A DNA stretch of 64,000 nucleotides from an uncultured Prevotellaceae bacterium (GTDB lineage: Bacteria; Bacteroidota; Bacteroidia; Bacteroidales; Bacteroidaceae): assembly GCA_902800435.1 (NCBI GenBank), contig CADCEQ010000026.1:1-64000 (forward strand). The letters run 5' to 3'. The notes beneath the pieces are model-generated. The model worked only from the letters and a program-made list of their open reading frames with translations. It had not been told where the DNA came from and searched no databases. Numbering within the stretch: the stretch's first letter is position 1; the number at the start of each line of letters is the position of its first letter. The position numbers were made by a program, and so were the translations under genes. Positions 34,482 through 41,861 of this stretch are shown here, piece after piece.

Positions 34482-34934
34482 ATGAAACAGAGATTATTAG
34501 TGATAATGGCAGCTACGCTGCTAAGTATTTGTGCCTTTGCACAGAATGGTGAAACGCTGAAAGGCGACGTGAACGGTGACGGTAAAATAGATGTTGAGGA
34601 CGTAACATCCGTCGTCGACATCATTCTGAGTGGAAAGGCCTACGGCTATTTCTATTTCGGTACGACTGAGCCTACGGCAGAATATTTTACATCGCTGGCT
34701 GGAGTGATTGCCTCCTACACCTCTATTGGCGAAGCTGTTGGTGCGACGGTTTCTGTTGACAATGGTGAAACTCTCTATATGTTGTGTCCAGCCGCCTGGA
34801 TGAAAGGGAAACATGTGGATGTTGAGGACGGAGAAGGTAATTCTTACGATTTCGTAGAGGACACCGATGCAGGATCCATCTCTGGCTACGTGATTTACAA
34901 AACGCAGGCTTTCAACGAAGTTCGAAGTGGATAA
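34482..34934 (+). CDS. Secreted dockerin-repeat protein, apparently frameshifted
   Basis: A 150-residue product: signal peptide (about 1-21), then a single type I dockerin-like calcium repeat GDVNGDGKIDVEDVTSVVDII (marking residues 28-48). A phage-tail-like or adhesin-like beta module with the pattern GTTxPTAEYF...ASYTSIGEAVGATVSV...LYMLCPAAWMKGK follows. The frame stops at 34934, but the next frame continues a similar beta-rich sequence to 35142, so the gene may originally have been one. Single dockerin repeats without cohesins are common in Prevotella secreted proteins and their partner is unknown. Confidence 0.6.
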   Translation: MKQRLLVIMAATLLSICAFAQNGETLKGDVNGDGKIDVEDVTSVVDIILSGKAYGYFYFGTTEPTAEYFTSLAGVIASYTSIGEAVGATVSVDNGETLYMLCPAAWMKGKHVDVEDGEGNSYDFVEDTDAGSISGYVIYKTQAFNEVRSG

Positions 34935-35142
34935 TACAAATAAGATAAAATTCAATGATTATCCAACTGCACATGCTTATTATATTGTAATACCTGAGAC
35001 TTTACATTTATACTTTGCAGATAATACTATAGCAGAAAATGTTACTTTTGCACCCGTTGAAACAACTATTCCTGGTTATAAAGCATGGCAACTTAGTGAT
35101 GGTGAATCTGCAACTGCAAAAGGATTTATTATTAAAGAATAA
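34927..35142 (+). pseudogene. Probable 3' part of the dockerin-protein gene in another frame
   Basis: Codons from 34927 (GTG) encode 71 residues, with YYIVIPETLHLYFADNTIAEN and a GYKAWQL...AKGFIIKE end. The frame is +1 relative to the preceding gene and overlaps it by 8 bp. Reading back in this frame gives KFEVDNTNKIKF, which would join smoothly to the upstream beta module after a one-base shift. The DNA turns abruptly AT-rich here. It could instead be a separate short gene with a GTG start. Confidence 0.45.
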
Positions 35143-35162
35143 AAAAATAAACAGTTTAAAAT

Positions 35163-35417
35163 ATGGCAACAAAATATACACACAACATTGAAGGTACATT
35201 ATTTAACATCGAAGATAATGCTATTAAAACATTTCCAAAGTTATCACACTCAAATACTGATGTTGAAAGTGGCGATGTTAAAAAGATAATTAATGCGGTA
35301 GAAATTGACTGGAATGGCGCAAAACCAGGAATTGGTGAAGGCGAAAATGGTATCACAACAACTGGTGAATTATTATCCAGCATTAAAGGGGTATATTCGC
35401 CGATGTTTGCGAATTGA
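35163..35417 (+). CDS. Hypothetical small protein
   Basis: An 84-residue, AT-rich-coded protein with no signal peptide or membrane segment. It contains an IDWNGAKPGIGEGENGITTTGELLSSI-type end (residues about 51-77), a pattern I have seen in short accessory proteins of Bacteroidales but cannot name. It lies 20 bp after the dockerin locus and ends just before a strong terminator, so it is the last gene of that short operon. Confidence 0.5.
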   Translation: MATKYTHNIEGTLFNIEDNAIKTFPKLSHSNTDVESGDVKKIINAVEIDWNGAKPGIGEGENGITTTGELLSSIKGVYSPMFAN

Positions 35418-35461
35418 ACGCTGATTCGCAGGGTTTGGAGAAGTTGCTGATTGACCCTTCA

Positions 35462-35515
35462 CTTCACCACAAACCGACAGATAGTCAGGCGGTTGTGGTG
35501 AAGTGTTGTTTTGTC
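35462..35515 (+). terminator. Intrinsic terminator of the dockerin locus
   Basis: CTTCACCACAAACCG and CGGTTGTGGTGAAG form a 14-bp stem with one bulge, followed by TGTTGTTTTGT. It lies 45 bp after the last stop. Confidence 0.75.
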
Positions 35516-35591
35516 TGGTGCCAGTCTTTATAATCAGGGGACTCCGTAATCATTTGTTAAGGATAGGAAAATGAACTACCAAACATCGTCT

Positions 35592-35662
35592 CCGTTTTAT
35601 CATCCGTCGGCACGGTTTTATTATCCCTTGACGCAGTTTTATCGTCCGTTGACGCAGTTTTA
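35592..35662. repeat. 21-bp tandem repeat (CGTTTTATC type)
   Basis: GTTTTA starts at 35594, 35615, 35636 and 35657, an exact 21-bp period over more than three units with a shared (G)CAGTTTTATnnTCC core. Because 21 is a multiple of 3 it stays open in two frames. One is a 30-codon frame from ATG 35571 reading FYxP-type heptapeptides, which is probably a by-product. Confidence 0.85.
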
Positions 35663-35977
35663 ACTTTAGTTGCCGCTAAAGAACACTTTTGGCGGCGCGT
35701 AACGTCGCTTTTGTCCGTGCCTTTCAACACAATTGGGAGTGCTCTCTTTGGAGTAATCCGAGAACAAGAGAAAGCTAAGCTTTATTACAATGGTAGAAGG
35801 CGGCAGGTTAAAGCTAAAAGGCGGCGCCAAACTATGAGTATTTAAGCGCCTAACTTAGGTGCAAGTTTAGGTGCAGCTTCCTAGTAGACGGGCGTTCGGC
35901 AACCGACTGTTTGCCAGTTAGTTAAGCATCAAGTGCAGGAAGTGCAGGTTATTTCTGGCTTTAGCCTTACCATGTCT

Positions 35978-36120
35978 CTAAATATATTCTCTTACCGCAA
36001 ACTCAAATTGGTCGATGAATATCTGCTTGAAGGCATAGAGATTGTTCTGCTCGTAGATAATAAGCGTGAAGACTGCGGATGATAGTGCAGGAACTGTAAG
36101 ATTTCTCCTGATATATCCAT
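35978..36120 (-). pseudogene. Short gene remnant with promoter
   Basis: On the minus strand a TATATTTG box (36143-36150) precedes an ATG at 36120. The ATG frame gives 42 residues. The adjacent frame (36118-35978) gives a more protein-like run, TLIIYEQNNLYAFKQIFIDQ and onward to FAVREYI and a stop. This looks like a frameshifted remnant of a small gene. I cannot identify the parent. Confidence 0.3.
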
Positions 36121-36335
36121 CACTAAAGACTTTAAATCGGTGCAAATATAGTGTTTTTCCGTCGATTATCGGCTCACGCTGAGCTTAAAAATGCATAATT
36201 CACACAAATTTTGAGCCGATTTGGACTGCCCTTGACTAACGGTGCAAGCTTTTCAGCCTACACCGTTATGCTTTTCAGATTATTTAACTTGCATTATGCG
36301 ATTTGCATAATGGCGAGGGATGCCGGACAGGCGAA

Positions 36336-36908
36336 TTACTTCCCGATGAGCTTGAGCATGGCCTTGGCATCCTCGTCGCCGTCGGCGGCATCCTTGCGGA
36401 GGTCGGCAAGAATCGCGTCACCATCCTTGTCGTTGCGGACGGCGCGGAGAAGCCACTTCTTGGCCTGCGCCTTGTCGGCGGCGACGCCCTTGCCCTTGAA
36501 GTAGGCCTTGCCTACGGCATACTCGCCGTCGGCATTCTCCTGCTTGGCGGCCTGCATGAACAGTTCGAAGGCCTTCTTGCGGTCCTTGGCCACGCCCTCG
36601 CCGTCCTTGTAGCACTGGCCTAACTGGAACTGGGCCTTGGCATGGCCCTGCTTGGCCGACTTCTCATACCACTGGAAGGCCAGCTTCTCGTTCTCGGCGG
36701 TGCCGTGGCCCTTCTCGTAGCAGCGGCCCAGCCGGTATTGCGCCTTCTTGTGGCCCTTCTCGGCGGCGGCCTTCAGCTTGGGGAAGGCGGCGGTGTAGTT
36801 CTTGTCGTCGTAGAGCTTCTTGCCCTCTTCGTATAGTTTGTCAGCGCTCTGTGCGAGAGCCGACAGGCTGACCACGACGGTCAGCAGCATCATGATGAGT
36901 CGTTTCAT
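36336..36908 (-). CDS. Sel1-like repeat protein, exported
   Basis: A 190-residue protein with a signal peptide (about 1-19, ending ALAQS) and four to five Sel1/TPR-like repeats of about 36 residues. Examples are AAEKGHKKAQYRLGRCYEKG, SAKQGHAKAQFQLGQCYKDG and AAKQENADGEYAVGKAYFKG, each with the GxAxAxYxLGxxYxxG pattern. Such solenoids are protein-interaction scaffolds; the partner is unknown. It lies 22 bp after the DUF4380 gene in the same direction. Confidence 0.87.
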   Translation of the reverse strand: MKRLIMMLLTVVVSLSALAQSADKLYEEGKKLYDDKNYTAAFPKLKAAAEKGHKKAQYRLGRCYEKGHGTAENEKLAFQWYEKSAKQGHAKAQFQLGQCYKDGEGVAKDRKKAFELFMQAAKQENADGEYAVGKAYFKGKGVAADKAQAKKWLLRAVRNDKDGDAILADLRKDAADGDEDAKAMLKLIGK

Positions 36909-36930
36909 TTTTTTGTTGAGTGATGAGTGT

Positions 36931-37806
36931 TTAGTGTTTGAGTGCTTTCTTGACGGTCTTCAGCAGTTTGGCCTGCTTGGTGCCGCTCTTGACGGGCACG
37001 AGCATCCAGCGGACGGTCCACGTGAGTTCCTGACCGGGAGCCAGCGTGGTGTAGGCCCCTTGGCTCTCAAGCTCGATGTAGCTCTTGCCGCGGTTGACGT
37101 AGACTTGAATCTCGGCCTCGCCGGGGGCCGGTGCCGAAGCGTCGAGGTCGTCGAACTGCTTAATGAGCAACAGGCCGTCGTTGCTCAGATAGGCGAGCCA
37201 TCCGTGGCCGTCGGCGTTGATCTTGCGGTTCTGGTTGGTCTCGTCGGTGTTATACCAGACAGCGCCGCTCTGGGCCTTGAAGTCCATCAGTCCGGCCGGT
37301 GTGATGGCCTCGACTGGGGCGTCGAAGAAGATGAGCCCGTTGTCGTTGGGCACGCGGGTAATCTCCCAGGGAGCCACCTGGCGCGTCGCGTCGGCCATGT
37401 TCTTAATAGAATAGGTGACGACGATGGCGCCCTTCTTGGCATCGGTGGTGAACGTCTTGCCTACCTGGTACTTCATGCGCTCCGATACCTGGCTGCGGAT
37501 GGAGAGCTTCTGGTCGGTGCGCTCGACGACGCTGTATGCCATCTTGTCGTACTCCTGGACGGGCGGCCAGTTCCACTCCTTCTGCGGGCTGGTCCAGAAC
37601 GTGCTGCCGAACGACTCGGGGAAGCGCGACTGCGAGATGACCTCGCGGTCCTGATGCTTCAGCGACAGGATTTTGCCGCCCTTACTGATGTCGATGGTCA
37701 TGGTGATGTCGCCAGTCTTGAGCTGGTACTGGTCGTTGTCGTCGGCAGCCGATGCTGTCAGGGCGAAGCCCGCAAGGAGGGCTGCTGTCAATAAAAGATT
37801 TTTCAT
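36931..37806 (-). CDS. DUF4380 family exported protein
   Basis: A 291-residue secreted protein. The signal peptide (MKNLLLTAALLAGFALTASAA) is followed by a beta-sandwich resembling the galactose-mutarotase-like/DUF4380 fold (KTGDITMTIDISKGGKILSLKHQDREVI near 30-57; WTSPQKEWNWPP; WEITRVP). A catalytic role on sugars is possible but not shown. I start at ATG 37806; the only longer in-frame start is a TTG overlapping the cydB stop. It follows cydB by 11 bp and may share its transcript. Confidence 0.75.
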   Translation of the reverse strand: MKNLLLTAALLAGFALTASAADDNDQYQLKTGDITMTIDISKGGKILSLKHQDREVISQSRFPESFGSTFWTSPQKEWNWPPVQEYDKMAYSVVERTDQKLSIRSQVSERMKYQVGKTFTTDAKKGAIVVTYSIKNMADATRQVAPWEITRVPNDNGLIFFDAPVEAITPAGLMDFKAQSGAVWYNTDETNQNRKINADGHGWLAYLSNDGLLLIKQFDDLDASAPAPGEAEIQVYVNRGKSYIELESQGAYTTLAPGQELTWTVRWMLVPVKSGTKQAKLLKTVKKALKH

Positions 37807-37817
37807 GATGGGTTTTG

Positions 37818-38960
37818 TCAATAATGTAGTTCTTCTTGATTGGTGAGTTTCTTCTTGTCGATGGCGCGCCAGCAGTAGACGATGTAAGCCAGTACGAAGG
37901 GCACGAGCAGCGAGACGTAGAACATCGTGCGCAGGGTGAACTCGCTGCTGCAGGAGTTCTGCAGCGTCAGCGACGACTGCAGCTCGGCGGTCGAGGGGTA
38001 GTAGGCGGTGCTGTTCCAGCCGGCGCAGAGCAGCAGGGCGAGTACCACGAGGACGGTGCCCACGCCGGCAGGCCAGATGGACTTGCTGCTGCCCGATTCA
38101 GGCTTGACGATTTCGGTGTAAATGGCCCAAAGCACCAGCACGACACCTATTAATAATAAGATGAGCAGATACCACATCGAGATAAAGTTGTTGAGGTATT
38201 TGTAAGGCCCCATGTAGACGAGGCCCTCGGCGTTGACGGCATAGCCGTCCTTCAAGAGCAGGTGGACGAGATAGGCCACGAAGAGCACGAGGAAGGGCAC
38301 GGCGGCGCCGATGAGTCGTACCGAGCCACGCGAGTGGATGTCCTCGTCGTCGACGTTGTTCATCACGTAGAGGATGCCCAGTATGCGGGCCAGGAAGACG
38401 ACGGCAAATCCGAAGACGAGCACCCAGGGGTTGAGCAGGGCGTCGAGGCCGTGGGAGGCGTTGCCCCAGTGGCTGATGACGGGCGTCAGTGCGCCGGCGT
38501 CGATGAGGTTGCCCTTCTCGACCACGAAGTTGGAGCCCTCGAAGAAGGTGGCTACGGCGCCGCCGAGCAGCAGCGGGCCGACAATGCCGTTGAGCGTCAG
38601 GAAGAACTGGAACGTGCGGGGGCCGAGGAAATTTCCAATCTTGTTCTGGAACTCATAGCTGACGGCCTGGAGCACGAAGGTGAACAGGATAATCATCCAC
38701 AGCCAGTATGCTCCACCGAAGCTGGTTGAGTAGAACAGCGGGAACGAGGCGAAGAAGGCACCGCCGAAGGTGACGAGCGTCGTGAACGTGAACTCCCACT
38801 TGCGGCCCGTTGAGTTGTAGACCAGCCGGCGCCCCTCTTCGGTATAGCCGAGCGAGCGGGCTACGGAGTTGGCGCCCTGTACGAAGAGCAGGAACACTAA
38901 TAATGCACCGAGGAGTGATACGACAAACCACCAGTAGTGCTGTAAGAATTCGTATGTCAT
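37818..38960 (-). CDS. cydB: Cytochrome bd oxidase subunit II
   Basis: A 380-residue membrane protein with about eight to nine helices and the CydB start (YEFLQHYWWFVVSLLGALLVFLLFVQGAN marks residues 3-31). A conserved SFGGAYWLWMIILFTFVLQAVSYEF region is also present. It forms the high-affinity quinol oxidase with CydA and lets a gut anaerobe consume trace oxygen. It starts 12 bp after cydA in the DUF4492-cydA-cydB operon. No cydX-like gene is seen. Confidence 0.95.
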   Translation of the reverse strand: MTYEFLQHYWWFVVSLLGALLVFLLFVQGANSVARSLGYTEEGRRLVYNSTGRKWEFTFTTLVTFGGAFFASFPLFYSTSFGGAYWLWMIILFTFVLQAVSYEFQNKIGNFLGPRTFQFFLTLNGIVGPLLLGGAVATFFEGSNFVVEKGNLIDAGALTPVISHWGNASHGLDALLNPWVLVFGFAVVFLARILGILYVMNNVDDEDIHSRGSVRLIGAAVPFLVLFVAYLVHLLLKDGYAVNAEGLVYMGPYKYLNNFISMWYLLILLLIGVVLVLWAIYTEIVKPESGSSKSIWPAGVGTVLVVLALLLCAGWNSTAYYPSTAELQSSLTLQNSCSSEFTLRTMFYVSLLVPFVLAYIVYCWRAIDKKKLTNQEELHY

Positions 38961-38972
38961 GGCATTTTCGAT

Positions 38973-40631
38973 TTACTGATTTTCAATTGACTGTTCAGAT
39001 GCGTCCGGGCCTTTCGAAATCTGCTTCAGCATAATGTTGATTTCGACGGCAAGCATCGTGGTGAAGAGGATGAGGAAGAGGAAGAACGTCAGCATGACGC
39101 TGCTGGAGTGGAGGTCGCTGACGGCCACCCATGTGGGCAGCATGTCCTGAATGGTCCACGGCTGGCGGCCGAACTCAGCCACGAGCCATCCGCTCTCAGA
39201 GGCGATGTAGGCCAGCGGCACCAGTGCGACGGCCACCCAGTAGTGCCAGGCGGGCAGTCGGGTGATGTCGTAGACGTCGGCCTCGGTCTCGGGCAGCAGT
39301 CCGATGGCGGCCATGAGGCGGCGCGTGATGACCGAGAGCAGGGGGATGCGGAATGCCAGCAGGCAGATGGCGCCGAAGAACAGGATGAACAGGCAGCCCA
39401 GTCCCACCATGATGCGGAACGTCCAGAAGTTGATGGGGATGAAGGGCACCACCTCCGACTTGTCCTTGATGTAGCCGTAGCCGAAGTATTTCATGTTCTC
39501 CTTGAGCGTCGTGAGCTGGGCGCTGAGGCTATCAGGACTGGCACCCTCGGCTCTGGCCTTGCGGTATTCGGCCAGTGCGGTGATGGCCATCTTGCCGCGC
39601 TCAATCTTCTCGTCGATGGAGGGCTCCACCCGTCCGTCGGGCGTGGTGTAGCCGTTCAGTATGTCGTTTACGCCAGGCACGTAGCCGTGAATGTCGTTGG
39701 TAGCCATAAACGACAGGGCGTTGGGCATGGCAATGCGCAGCGGCGCCTCGTCAAGGTTCTCGTAGTCGGGCTGGCAGAAGGGGTTCACCCACGCAATGGC
39801 CGTCAGCCCCTGGTCGGTGCCGCCATTATACAGCGCCTCCATTGCGGCCAGCTTCATGGGCTGAGCCACGCCCACGTCCTGGGCAGCCTTATGGCCCGTG
39901 GCGGCGGCCAGTACCGAGGCCACCAGGCCCACGACGGCACCTATTTTAATACTCTCGACGGCCATCTTCGTCTCACGCTTCTTCAGCAGGTACCACGACG
40001 AGACAGCCACGACAAACACGGCGCCGACGATCCACGCCGAGGTGACGGTGTGGCAGAACTTCGAGACAGCGAACGGCGACAGAGCCACTTCGGCAAACGA
40101 TACCATCTCGTTGCGCATGGTGTCGGGGTTGAACTCGCAGCCCACGGGGCATTGCATCCAGGCGTTGGCAACGAGAATCCACCATGCCGAGATGGTGGCG
40201 CCGAGGCCCGTCAGCCACGTTGAGGCCAGGTGGAAGCCGCGCGACACCTTTTTCCAGCCGAAGAACATGACGGCGACGAACGTCGACTCCATGAAGAAGG
40301 CCACGATGCCCTCGACGGCCAGCGGCGCGCCGAAGATGTCGCCCACAAACCATGAGTAGTTCGACCAGTTGGTGCCGAACTCAAACTCCAGGATAATGCC
40401 CGTGGCGACGCCCATGGCAAAGTTGATGCCAAAGAGCTTCTGCCAGAATTTGGCCGTATCCTTCCAGAACTGTTTCCCCGTGCGGTAGTAGCACGTCTCG
40501 GCAATGCCCATGATGACGGCCAGGCCGAGCGTCAGGGGCACGAAGAGCCAGTGGTAGATTGCCGTGAGGGCGAATTGCGCTCTCGACCAGTCGATGGTCC
40601 CGGCATCGATGTTTAGCAGTAGGTTTGTCAT
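38973..40631 (-). CDS. cydA: Cytochrome bd oxidase subunit I
   Basis: A 552-residue subunit carrying the hemes. The N-terminus RAQFALTAIYHWLFVPLTLGLA contains the heme b595 His, METxFVAVMFFGW-type helix four is present, and GRQPWTIQDMLPT is the conserved quinol-site region near residue 480. The periplasmic Q-loop is of the longer Bacteroidota type (about 250-390). The last residues (QSIENQ, stop) and the gap before cydB are heptamer-like (38967-38990), another repeat sitting on a stop codon. Confidence 0.95.
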   Translation of the reverse strand: MTNLLLNIDAGTIDWSRAQFALTAIYHWLFVPLTLGLAVIMGIAETCYYRTGKQFWKDTAKFWQKLFGINFAMGVATGIILEFEFGTNWSNYSWFVGDIFGAPLAVEGIVAFFMESTFVAVMFFGWKKVSRGFHLASTWLTGLGATISAWWILVANAWMQCPVGCEFNPDTMRNEMVSFAEVALSPFAVSKFCHTVTSAWIVGAVFVVAVSSWYLLKKRETKMAVESIKIGAVVGLVASVLAAATGHKAAQDVGVAQPMKLAAMEALYNGGTDQGLTAIAWVNPFCQPDYENLDEAPLRIAMPNALSFMATNDIHGYVPGVNDILNGYTTPDGRVEPSIDEKIERGKMAITALAEYRKARAEGASPDSLSAQLTTLKENMKYFGYGYIKDKSEVVPFIPINFWTFRIMVGLGCLFILFFGAICLLAFRIPLLSVITRRLMAAIGLLPETEADVYDITRLPAWHYWVAVALVPLAYIASESGWLVAEFGRQPWTIQDMLPTWVAVSDLHSSSVMLTFFLFLILFTTMLAVEINIMLKQISKGPDASEQSIENQ

Positions 40632-40635
40632 ATTG

Positions 40636-40848
40636 TTATTGGTTTAGAATTTGCGTAGCCACGTAGCCCGCCTCGTCGCCGTTGGCGTGCTCCTTCAGGA
40701 AGTTGGGGAAGAAGAACACTTTCAGGACGGCAAAGATGATGAAGAGCTTGATGAGGATAATGGCCCACAGCGTACGCCCCAGTTTCATGTTCTTGAAACC
40801 GTCGTAGTAGAGGTCGAAGACCCTGTAGGCAAAGCTGTCTTTCTTCAT
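40636..40848 (-). CDS. DUF4492 small membrane protein
   Basis: A 70-residue protein with one membrane helix (about 28-47, LWAIILIKLFIIFAVLKVFFF). It is the first gene of the cytochrome bd operon, 4 bp before cydA, its standard place in Bacteroidota. Its size and position suggest a small accessory subunit or assembly factor; this is inference. The start at 40848 follows a good promoter. Confidence 0.85.
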   Translation of the reverse strand: MKKDSFAYRVFDLYYDGFKNMKLGRTLWAIILIKLFIIFAVLKVFFFPNFLKEHANGDEAGYVATQILNQ

Positions 40849-40879
40849 AGGCTGCACAGAAGTGGTTGCTTTCAGAATG

Positions 40880-40911
40880 CAAATATATGAAAAAAGGTTT
40901 TTATCTCCAAA
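40880..40911 (-). promoter_or_regulatory. Promoter of the cytochrome bd operon
   Basis: Reverse strand TTTG (40908-40911), a 20-bp spacer and TATATTTG (40880-40887), 31 bp upstream of the DUF4492 ATG. Confidence 0.75.
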
Positions 40912-40927
40912 CAAAACGCAAAAATTC

Positions 40928-40958
40928 TTTGCTGTTTCGCCAAAAATACCTACCTTTG
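40928..40958 (+). promoter_or_regulatory. Promoter of the coiled-coil protein/efflux operon
   Basis: TTTG (40928-40931), a 19-bp spacer and TACCTTTG (40951-40958), 21 bp upstream of the ATG at 40980. Confidence 0.8.
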
Positions 40959-40979
40959 CACCGTTAATTAACAAAAGTG

Positions 40980-41852
40980 ATGAACAAAAAGATACTGATA
41001 CCACTCATTGTGGTAATATTGGCACTGCTAGGCGGGCTGGCCTATCTGTTTATGAATTTGCAGGAACAGAAGCAGGCCAATGAGGACATGCAGGAGCTGG
41101 CCCGGCTCGACAAGCAGGAGATGGAGAACGAATACGAACGCTTCGCCTTGCAATACAGCGAGATGAAGACAAAGATCAACAACGACTCCATCATCGAGCA
41201 GCTGACGCAGGAGCAGATGCGCACCCAGCAGCTGCTGGAAGAACTGAAGAAGACGAAGGCTGAGGACGCCCGCGAGATTACCCGCCTGAAGAAGGAACTG
41301 GCTACGGTGCGTGCCGTGCTGCGCGACTATGTGATGCAGATTGACTCGCTGAACCGCCAGAACGAGCGCCTGCGTGCCGAGAACACCCAGGTGAAGAACG
41401 AACTGGCCGAGCGCAACACCCAGATTGAAGGCCTGAGCACCGAGAAGGCGTCGCTGTCGGAGAAGGTGGCCATTGCCGCCCAGCTCGACGCCACGAATAT
41501 CCAGCTGACGGCGCTGCGTAAGAACAATAAGGTTGCGAAGAAGATTGCCGACTGCAAGACGATGCAGGTGAGCTTTACCATCACCCGCAACGTCACCGCT
41601 GCCAACGGCAATCGCACTGTCTACGTGCGTATCCAGAACCCCGGCGGCAACACGCTGAACGGCGGCGGCACGTTTACCTATGAGAACCGCAACCTGCAGT
41701 ACACGATGAAGAAGAACATTGAGTACACCGGCGAGGAGACCAGCCTGACGCTCTATTGGGATGTGTCGCAGATGCTCGAGGCCGGCGACTACCGTGTCAG
41801 CATCTTCGTCGATGGTAACATGATTGGTAGCAGAAAGTTTAGTTTCAACTAA
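40980..41852 (+). CDS. Membrane-anchored coiled-coil protein with C-terminal beta domain
   Basis: A 290-residue protein with one N-terminal anchor (about 5-26) and a long coiled coil rich in Gln/Glu/Lys heptads (about 28-180). A small beta domain follows (about 195-290; MQVSFTITRNVTAANGNRTVYVRIQNP...LYWDVSQMLEAGDYRVSIF). I do not know the family. It is 9 bp upstream of the TolC-like gene with its own promoter, so it is probably an accessory part of the efflux operon. The ATG at 40980 is preferred over a GTG directly before it. Confidence 0.72.
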   Translation: MNKKILIPLIVVILALLGGLAYLFMNLQEQKQANEDMQELARLDKQEMENEYERFALQYSEMKTKINNDSIIEQLTQEQMRTQQLLEELKKTKAEDAREITRLKKELATVRAVLRDYVMQIDSLNRQNERLRAENTQVKNELAERNTQIEGLSTEKASLSEKVAIAAQLDATNIQLTALRKNNKVAKKIADCKTMQVSFTITRNVTAANGNRTVYVRIQNPGGNTLNGGGTFTYENRNLQYTMKKNIEYTGEETSLTLYWDVSQMLEAGDYRVSIFVDGNMIGSRKFSFN

Positions 41853-41861
41853 GATATCGTT

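Larger units (their letters stand above)
35418..36335. other. Gene-poor, decayed intergenic stretch
   Basis: About 0.9 kb without an intact gene. It holds a terminator (35462-35515), a 21-bp tandem repeat (35592-35662), a short promoter-led reading-frame remnant on the minus strand (35978-36120), and a cluster of inverted repeats. These are ATCGGCTC 36168 / GAGCCGAT 36213, GCTCA-CGC-TGAGC 36172-36184, AACGGTG 36238 / CACCGTT 36261, and CATTATGC-GATTT-GCATAATG 36292-36312. One open frame (about 35575-35850) has no start codon. It looks like the scar of a lost insertion, but I see no transposase or att site that I can name. Confidence 0.5.

Noticed and set aside
35571..35663. 30-codon ORF with FYxP heptapeptides
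   Set aside because: It is a by-product of the 21-bp repeat staying open in frame; no promoter and no support for translation.
40849..41004. Extended start of the DUF4492 protein
   Set aside because: The extra codons run across its own promoter and the divergent promoter; the family starts at MKKDSFAY.
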